A stretch of 38,202 nt of DNA from an uncultured Rubrobacteraceae bacterium. GTDB lineage: Bacteria > Actinomycetota > Rubrobacteria > Rubrobacterales > Rubrobacteraceae. Positions 33,050 to 38,202 of this stretch are shown in pieces. Within the stretch, counting starts at the first letter, position 1; every line of letters begins with the position of its first letter. The notes beneath the pieces are model-generated. The model was not told the origin of the DNA. It did no database searches and was given only the letters and a program-made list of their open reading frames with translations. The stretch lies in the NCBI GenBank assembly GCA_902806065.1, contig CADCVE010000046.1, positions 1 through 38,202 on the forward strand. Reading direction: 5' to 3'. Made by a program: the position numbers and the translations under genes.

Positions 33050-33790
33050 TTACAGCGTGTTTCGTAGAAGATGGACGGGTAGATGGTAGCCGCTGTGTTC
33101 GAAGAAGCCCCGAGTGTCCCTTACGGTAACCGCCGGGATCGCTGCCCCCAGCGCTTCGATCGAGGCTTCGCGGGTTCTGGCTTGGGCCTTTCCCAAGGCG
33201 CCCTTGATTTTCGAGAAAGCTTCCTCGATAGGTCGAAGCCCGGCGAGTATGGTGGCAGAAAGAGTAGCTGGCAGCCCCGTCCTTCGATCAGCTTCCTGGC
33301 CCTCTCGCTCTTGTAAGCGCCGAGGTTGTACAGCACCATGATCTGCCGGCGTCTCAGGCTTGGGGCAAGCACTTGCTCGACGCAGGTCTCGATGACCGTG
33401 GTTATCGTGGCACCTTCCACCGCCAAACAAGACCCCATCTCCTACAAGCTCATACTCGCAAGCAGCGTGGTGTTCGCTCCACGGTTGCGCGAACCCGAGC
33501 GTGTGCCCTTTTCCCTTTGGGAAAGTAGGCGTACCGTGGGGAAAGCGAGGTGTTGGTGCCCATCTCGTCCACGGATACGAGCTTCTTGCGCGGGTCTATC
33601 GTTCCGGCTAGCGTCGCCCTCCAGGCCGCTCTGAGCCATTCGTCTCTTTCTGTAGCATCCACTGATCTTTTTTGCGAGTGTAGCCGAGGCGTTCGACCGT
33701 CCGGCAGATGGCCGAATTCTTGCTCACCCAAACCCCGAGCGTTACCAACATAGGCGCGAGCTCTCTGGAGCCAAGAATGGTAGAGTCACG
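33050..33790 (-). mobile_element. IS630 family transposase, frameshifted and truncated
   Basis: Homology to IS630/Tc1-type DDE transposases is spread over several minus-strand frames: VERLGYTRKK, then DEMGTNTSLSPRYAYFPKG (first catalytic Asp), then VEGATITTVIETCVEQVLA and LIEGRGCQLLFLPPYSP, and in another frame PIEEAFSKIKG (last catalytic Glu) through TRGFFEHSGY. The second catalytic Asp region reads VLYNLGAYK, where DNxxxHK is usual. At least two frameshifts are present and the N-terminus is lost. The element is dead. Confidence 0.75.
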
Positions 33791-34197
33791 CAGCATACAG
33801 AGGAGGCAGCTAATCGTAACACTACCTGGAGCGAAGGCTAAATATCCGACTGGGGCTACTTGCGGTATTGGTCGTGAATCTAAGTCTCCTAGGATTTGTG
33901 CCCCCAGTCTACAGCAATTCTTAAAACGATTGAGCTATCGGTTGAGGGCGGGGCAAATCTACGTGTGGAGTGCCAATACGTCTACGGCTGTTCCTCCAAG
34001 CTCTACTTGTCATGCTGTTAGCTCAGTTGTTTCGATAAACGCTGTAGGCACAGGTTCCCCAACATCCTCCAAGCGACTACCCGGCCGACTTCCAAGAAAC
34101 TCCGGTAACAGCCTCAGGCGAGGTTTCGTCGGGACAAGAGCTTACACCGGCCGAAATACCCCCAAGCGACGCTCCGCCGGTACAAGAGCTTCCACCG
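33791..34197. other. Stretch without a confident gene
   Basis: No intact gene with homology is seen. From about 34046 a Pro/Glu-rich frame (PSDYPADFQETPV, then QELTPAEIPPSDAPPVQELPP) is continuous with the membrane protein that starts at 34198, so that gene may once have begun earlier; an in-frame TAG at 34043-34045 closes it. A direct repeat ACAAGAGCTT occurs at both QEL units. Confidence 0.35.
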
Positions 34198-34929
34198 GTG
34201 CCCGAATCCGCAGCAACTGACCCCGCGGCATGGGACCCAGCTGCGACCAGCGGCCCCGGTTCTCCCGATCAGCCAACGAACGAGTCGAACACACTACCCG
34301 ATTCCCCCGAGACAGAGCAGCAACCTGTGCCCGCAGCACCATCAGATGCCAAGCTTTTCCCCGAGTCCCCTGCGAGCGAAGACCGTGCGCTCAGCCTGAC
34401 AGCCGTCGTGTCCATGCTTTTTGTCGCATTCTGTGACTTGGGTGTCATCCTGACCGCATCTTACGTCGCACTCCTTGTGGGAGGGAAACTACAGCTCGGG
34501 AAGCGCGCATTTGGTCCTCCTGCATGGTTGGTAATTCCCTTTAGGAGATACCTGGAGAACCGGCCTCTTCGCGATGGTCTCGAAGGTGCTACGCGTGTAT
34601 CCAACTCGACACCGAACCCGCCCGAAGACATGCAGAGTACCGATAGGCTCCAGAGTGCAGGTTTCGGGGATGCTCGTGGTGGTTCTGACCCGAGCAGGGG
34701 CGTCGAAAGGGAGGCCGTATCCGTTAGGCCTTATACCCTCGGAGGGAAATCGCGAGCCCCCGTGCCCTTGCAGGCGGACAGATCTGAGGCACTATTAGGC
34801 GAAGTAAGGGCTATGCGTCGGATCCTCGACGAGCACGGGGAAGACAGGCTCGAGGGACTGCAGAGCGAGGTAAGGACCCTGGGACGCATCCTCGGCGAGC
34901 AACGCGAGGACAAGGACGAGGCGCTGTAG
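34198..34929 (+). CDS. Proline-rich single-pass membrane protein with C-terminal repeat, unknown function
   Basis: The 243-residue frame starts with GTG 34198. The first 65 residues are Pro/Ser/Glu-rich and low complexity. One strong membrane segment follows (LSLTAVVSMLFVAF to ASYVALLVGG), then a cytoplasmic-looking region. The C-terminus has two copies of a heptad-like unit, LLGEVRAMRRILDEHGED and LQSEVRTLGRILGEQRED, likely a coiled coil. No family is recognised. The homogeneous Pro-rich sequence upstream of the start, in the same frame, suggests the true N-terminus was longer. Confidence 0.5.
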   Translation: MPESAATDPAAWDPAATSGPGSPDQPTNESNTLPDSPETEQQPVPAAPSDAKLFPESPASEDRALSLTAVVSMLFVAFCDLGVILTASYVALLVGGKLQLGKRAFGPPAWLVIPFRRYLENRPLRDGLEGATRVSNSTPNPPEDMQSTDRLQSAGFGDARGGSDPSRGVEREAVSVRPYTLGGKSRAPVPLQADRSEALLGEVRAMRRILDEHGEDRLEGLQSEVRTLGRILGEQREDKDEAL

Positions 34930-35199
34930 GAACACCTGAGGGCAATGGCGTTGACTCATGCGGCCTCGCTCTGTGGCTAGCCTGCCATTGGTAGCATCCA
35001 TGGGCTGCCCAGGAGGCTCTTCCCAATACGCGTCTTGCACCTCCGATACGTTACGGCCAACCACACTGCAAGGCGCCGTACGGGTAGCTTTGTGGTTACC
35101 AGGACACCAATGCAGAACACCACCGGCGTGCAGGGTGTCAGCTAAAGTAGATAGATTTCGGTCTGAGGCTTTATGGAATGGGCTCCAGCTCACAGTGCG

Positions 35200-35901
35200 C
35201 TATCCGCCGAACGACCTAAGTTCCATCCCTTCGGCGACGATGGTTGTTCGAACTCGGGGGTGACACAGAACCTTTACCTCCATCGCGCGCTCGCTAAGGT
35301 ACGTCGATTCCAGCTCGTCGTCGAGCCCCGGGTGACAAGCCAACTCCGTAACGCCGGGTGGTAGCGCCAAGAGGATTTCGATTAGCCCATCCACACTGAT
35401 TGCTTCGTGAAAGGGTAAACCCTTGGCCGTTTGCCCATAGAAATCGCCACAATAGTGGACCTTCGGAGCGTAATGTCGCAGAGGTAGTCCGAGCCCGTGG
35501 GCGACCTCTGTTAGCACCGAACGTAGCGGCTCTCGGCGGTGGACGTGTTGGTGAGAGTCTACGTGCGTAGGATCTCTGCCGACGAGCTGCCGGAAAAGCG
35601 CAAGTTGACGGTCCACTTCATCTGCCACCGCCCTTGTGTCGTCCACCGGGACCACCTCATATGCGGGCACCCAGGTCCCGTCGTCACGGTAAACCCACTC
35701 CCCGCAGTCAAAGTGCAAACCAAGGCTTAGGCCTGGATGTTCTCTGCCGTAGGCGCTAGCATCGGTAGCAGCGGGCCAACGCACCATCAGGCTAGCGCTC
35801 GTAACGATGCCCCTTTCGTGCGCTTCGACGATACCCCGATTCACGCCGCGGCTCCGACCGAAATCATCAGCATTGACGATCAAGTACCGCTTCTCAAGCA
35901 T
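35200..35901 (-). CDS. ChbG/HpnK/YdjC-like carbohydrate deacetylase
   Basis: The 233-residue protein matches the YdjC/ChbG family, which removes acetyl groups from N-acetylated sugars. The metal site is visible: NADDFG near the N-terminus (Asp pair), GLHFDCG and DSHQHVH. The C-terminus has GVTELACHPG, typical of the family. Length is close to normal. It is the last gene of a four-gene minus-strand group with a kinase, a methyltransferase and a glycosyltransferase, which suggests surface glycan or small glycoside modification. ATG 35901 is the start used. Confidence 0.88.
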   Translation of the reverse strand: MLEKRYLIVNADDFGRSRGVNRGIVEAHERGIVTSASLMVRWPAATDASAYGREHPGLSLGLHFDCGEWVYRDDGTWVPAYEVVPVDDTRAVADEVDRQLALFRQLVGRDPTHVDSHQHVHRREPLRSVLTEVAHGLGLPLRHYAPKVHYCGDFYGQTAKGLPFHEAISVDGLIEILLALPPGVTELACHPGLDDELESTYLSERAMEVKVLCHPRVRTTIVAEGMELRSFGG

Positions 35902-35941
35902 CAGTTAAAGTCCCATAGGATCGTCTCTCGAATATCATCTT

Positions 35942-36988
35942 TCACACCCCCAACTTCTCGGCCAAGCTCAGTGCTTCGTCCAGCCAGTTCTGTGCATGCT
36001 CGGGCGGGGGCGACCAATTCGAAGACCAGCCCAACCACTGAACGGCCAGGTGCAAACGGCAGTAGTCGAGCATCTCCAGGAAGACGGTTGGCGCCGGCGG
36101 CCAGCCGTCTTCTCGTGGCGTCAGCGCGGCATAGTAGGCCAGAGCCAACGCCGTCCTCTCGTCTGCGGTCCACTTGCCGGCGATGAGGGCAGCCAAGTCG
36201 ACTAATCCCGGTCCGATCGCCGCCATCTCCCAATCGACCGGACATACCCGCGCTTCTCTCGCTGGCTCGTGCACGAGCACGTTCGAGGCGTAGAATTCGC
36301 CGTGGATAAAGGTTACCGGCAACTCCACCAGCCGCTCTACGACGTGATCGTAACGGCCGGCCAGCCACTCTATAGCGTGCCGAGCCCCTTTTGATCGTGG
36401 CGACGCACCCTGACTCAAGAACACCCGAGCACGGCGCATCCACAGTCGGTAGAAGCCGCCGTCGTAGCTGAGCACGGGAGCTGCCCGCGCGAGCAGCTCC
36501 GTCTCCCCAGCAAAACGGGTGTGGAACGAGGCCAGCCAGCGAGCCGCTTGCTGCCAGGCAGCGAATTCTCCCACCTGGTAGAGCTCAATTCCCGGCACCT
36601 TCTCTAGAAAGAGCCAATAGCGCCCGATCCGATGGTCAGCTACGGACCCATAGCAGATAGCCGTCCCGAGCCGGCTGGGCGATAAGATGTTTCGGTACGT
36701 TTCGGTCTCGCGCAGCGGGTCGTAGAGAAAAGCGGGCTTTACCCGACGCGCGGTCTTCAGCAGTGCTTGCCGGCTCAAGTCCTTGAAAATTAGTTCTAAG
36801 GTCGTGCCGTTGGCGAGGCGCACGCCCAACTCTTCGAGGGTGAAGCTGGTGCAATAGGGAGTCCGCCGACGCTCTAGCCCAGCGATGCGCTGCTGCACCC
36901 CCGAGCGCTGGCTTAAAGCGTTCTCTAGCGCTGCACGCAGCTCGGCGGTGCCGACCCGTTGGCTCTGAGCACCCGCCCGTTGGGTCAA
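35942..36988 (-). CDS. Aminoglycoside phosphotransferase-fold kinase
   Basis: The 348-residue protein has the APH/choline-kinase fold. The Brenner motif reads HGEFYASN (usually HGDxxxxN, with D replaced by E), and the metal motif reads VDWEMAAIGPGLVDLAALI. The N-lobe has LELIFKDLSR, with the ATP-binding lysine. The substrate is not evident; in this context a sugar or glycan precursor is more likely than an antibiotic. The start is TTG 36988. The Asp-to-Glu change at the catalytic-base position is unusual and may affect activity. Confidence 0.8.
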   Translation of the reverse strand: MTQRAGAQSQRVGTAELRAALENALSQRSGVQQRIAGLERRRTPYCTSFTLEELGVRLANGTTLELIFKDLSRQALLKTARRVKPAFLYDPLRETETYRNILSPSRLGTAICYGSVADHRIGRYWLFLEKVPGIELYQVGEFAAWQQAARWLASFHTRFAGETELLARAAPVLSYDGGFYRLWMRRARVFLSQGASPRSKGARHAIEWLAGRYDHVVERLVELPVTFIHGEFYASNVLVHEPAREARVCPVDWEMAAIGPGLVDLAALIAGKWTADERTALALAYYAALTPREDGWPPAPTVFLEMLDYCRLHLAVQWLGWSSNWSPPPEHAQNWLDEALSLAEKLGV

Positions 36989-37000
36989 CGTACAACCTCG

Positions 37001-37549
37001 TTACTTGGTTGCCTCAACAAACAGGCTCTCCTCCTCCCGATTATCGAGCTCCACGATCTCAGGATGTGGGGTGCTGGTCTCCTTGTAGCCGCAATGACGC
37101 ACTCCCCCGAATCCGGCCTTGAGGAGAAGCTCCTCGATGAAATCGCGCGTAAAAAAGGTGCGAGAGTAACCGTACCAGATCAGATGGACGATAAACTTCG
37201 ACCCGAGGTTAGCAGCCTCTTCGTCCGGGATCGGGAAATAACTCCGGTCTTTTCGCAAGTAGGCCTGGATGGTCCTCTCTACGTCGGGCAAGCCCAGTCG
37301 GAGCACCCCGTCCGGCTTGAGAACTCTTCTAAGCTCCCCCAACACGGGGACCAAATCCGGGTACGGCACTTCCGGCAAGGCATGGATGCTGACGACGTAG
37401 TCAATGCTCTCGGTCTCGAGGGGCAGACCCTTGCGGATGTCGCAGCTGATGTCGATGCCAGGTCCCTCTTTCCGGTCCGCGTTGATCCATCCGGTTGGGC
37501 GCCAGGAACCGCACCCCCAGTGAAGCCGCTCGATCGTCGTCTCGCTCAC
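37001..37549 (-). CDS. SAM-dependent methyltransferase of a glycan locus
   Basis: The 182-residue form starts at GTG 37549, just before the homology (LHWGCGSWRPTGWINADRK). Further features are GIDISCDIRKGLPLE, DYVVSIHALPEVPYPDLV, LRRVLKPDGVLRLGLPD and a C-terminal ELDNREEESLFVEATK that is highly conserved in this family. These proteins are often found in exopolysaccharide and cell-wall glycan clusters. ATG 37618 is a possible longer start. The next gene, the kinase, starts 12 bp after its stop. Confidence 0.82.
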   Translation of the reverse strand: MSETTIERLHWGCGSWRPTGWINADRKEGPGIDISCDIRKGLPLETESIDYVVSIHALPEVPYPDLVPVLGELRRVLKPDGVLRLGLPDVERTIQAYLRKDRSYFPIPDEEAANLGSKFIVHLIWYGYSRTFFTRDFIEELLLKAGFGGVRHCGYKETSTPHPEIVELDNREEESLFVEATK

Positions 37550-37703
37550 CGCCTCCCACCACAAGTACGTTGCTCCCCCGGCTTGCGGGCGGAGCTCTCC
37601 TCTCGGCAGGGGTACCATGCCCGTGGCGGGCGATGAGGATGGCTCACGGCTTGCCGCTTGGCACAACGCGCCGACGGCCGTGCTCCTACCCCGAATACGC
37701 CCT

Positions 37704-38202
37704 TCAAGCGGCGCCCAATTTCTCCAGAAGCCGGCCCAAGACCTTGTCGGAGTCAAAATGGTCCTCGGCGATGGCGCGCGCGGCCCGCGCGTGGCGGGCA
37801 TAGTCGCGGTTTAGCGCCTCGATGCTCGCAAGCGCCTCGTCGCTCGTCTCGAAGGCGAACAGCCCTTCTCCGGTGGGCAGGAAGCGCCCGAAACCGGTCT
37901 CCTGGGCGACGACCGGGCGGCCCGAGGCGAGGTAGCAGATGCTACGGTCGCTGAACCAACCGCAACGCGCGACGACGTAGCCGCTCTTGGCGATCCCGAA
38001 TTCGGCTTTGGAGCCCCGGACGAACCGCTGGTAGTCACCTGGCGTGCTCGACACCCGCGCCGGGTCGATCAAGCGCCATCCGTTGTCGTCCAACGCCTTC
38101 AGGTCCTCCCCTTCGTCGGGGTGGATGGCGAGCGCCAGCACGAACTACTCCTCGGTTAGTGTAGGCAACGCTATGAATTGCCGCAGAGAGTGAGCTTTCT
38201 GT
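37704..38202 (-). pseudogene. Glycosyltransferase, C-terminal part with in-frame amber stop, partial
   Basis: The downstream part (37704-38141) matches the C-terminal half of CgeB/GT4-like glycosyltransferases: GSKAEFGIAKSGYVVARCGWFSDRS, CYLASGRPVVAQETGFGRFLP, GLFAFETSDEAL and HFDSDKVLGRLLEKLG. Upstream in the same frame, beyond TAG 38145-38147, the sequence continues as homologous protein (SLRQFIALPTLTEE-stop-FVLALAIHPDE) to the window edge. A CAG-to-TAG change is the simplest reading. The N-terminal half lies outside the window. Confidence 0.6.

Noticed and set aside
34930-35199. Possible short genes after the proline-rich protein
   Set aside because: Only shadow-like frames without start signals or motifs.

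Overview
The window looks like a chromosomal segment of a high-GC actinobacterium, most likely from or near the Rubrobacter lineage. This is inferred from GC-rich coding sequence, frequent GTG/TTG starts, a near-complete coenzyme F420 pathway, QueC with a YhhQ-type carrier, and actinobacterial-style transposase and VapBC remnants. No rRNA, tRNA or CRISPR array was seen.

Layout. 1-4.0 kb: tail of the FO synthase gene (F420), then on the minus strand a protoglobin, a cytochrome-b5-like protein coupled to an unusual Cys-rich exported protein, and a fusion of an F420-dependent PPOX domain with an FbiB-C-like nitroreductase domain preceded by a collapsed luciferase-like gene. 4.0-4.7 kb: a VapBC-type toxin-antitoxin pair with a clear operator and a frameshifted antitoxin tail. 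4.7-10.7 kb: queC and a queuosine-precursor transporter behind a palindromic promoter, acetolactate decarboxylase, a BCCT transporter and an M42 peptidase.

10.8-17.4 kb is a tightly packed minus-strand sulfate assimilation operon, in transcription order: cysH, siroheme sulfite reductase, an FrhB-like F420 oxidoreductase with two 4Fe-4S motifs, a small unknown protein, sat, cysC and a TauE/SafE permease. Directly upstream (17.6-20.5 kb) lie a fused cofC-cofE, cofD and a NUDIX hydrolase. F420 synthesis and a putative F420H2-driven sulfite reductase therefore sit side by side. This resembles a split version of archaeal Fsr and is the most interesting system here.

20.7-25.8 kb (plus strand): a LipL-like octanoyl/lipoyl transferase, a membrane-anchored CxxC plus LytM-like protein, an alpha/beta hydrolase, a flavin reductase-like protein and a methyltransferase. 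25.8-29.3 kb: a broken gene with an IS3 remnant, a DUF11 exported protein with GPANN repeats, and a Tat-exported PhoD phosphatase.

29.3-34.2 kb is a gene graveyard or island. It holds a 38-bp perfect palindrome, a frameshifted low-molecular-weight phosphatase, a decayed AbrB/PIN toxin-antitoxin module, two small Cys-rich proteins divergent from an XRE regulator across an AT-rich region, and a broken IS630 transposase. 34.2-38.2 kb holds a proline-rich membrane protein and then a minus-strand group typical of polysaccharide loci: a ChbG/YdjC-like deacetylase, an aminoglycoside-phosphotransferase-fold kinase, a methyltransferase, and a glycosyltransferase interrupted by an in-frame amber codon.
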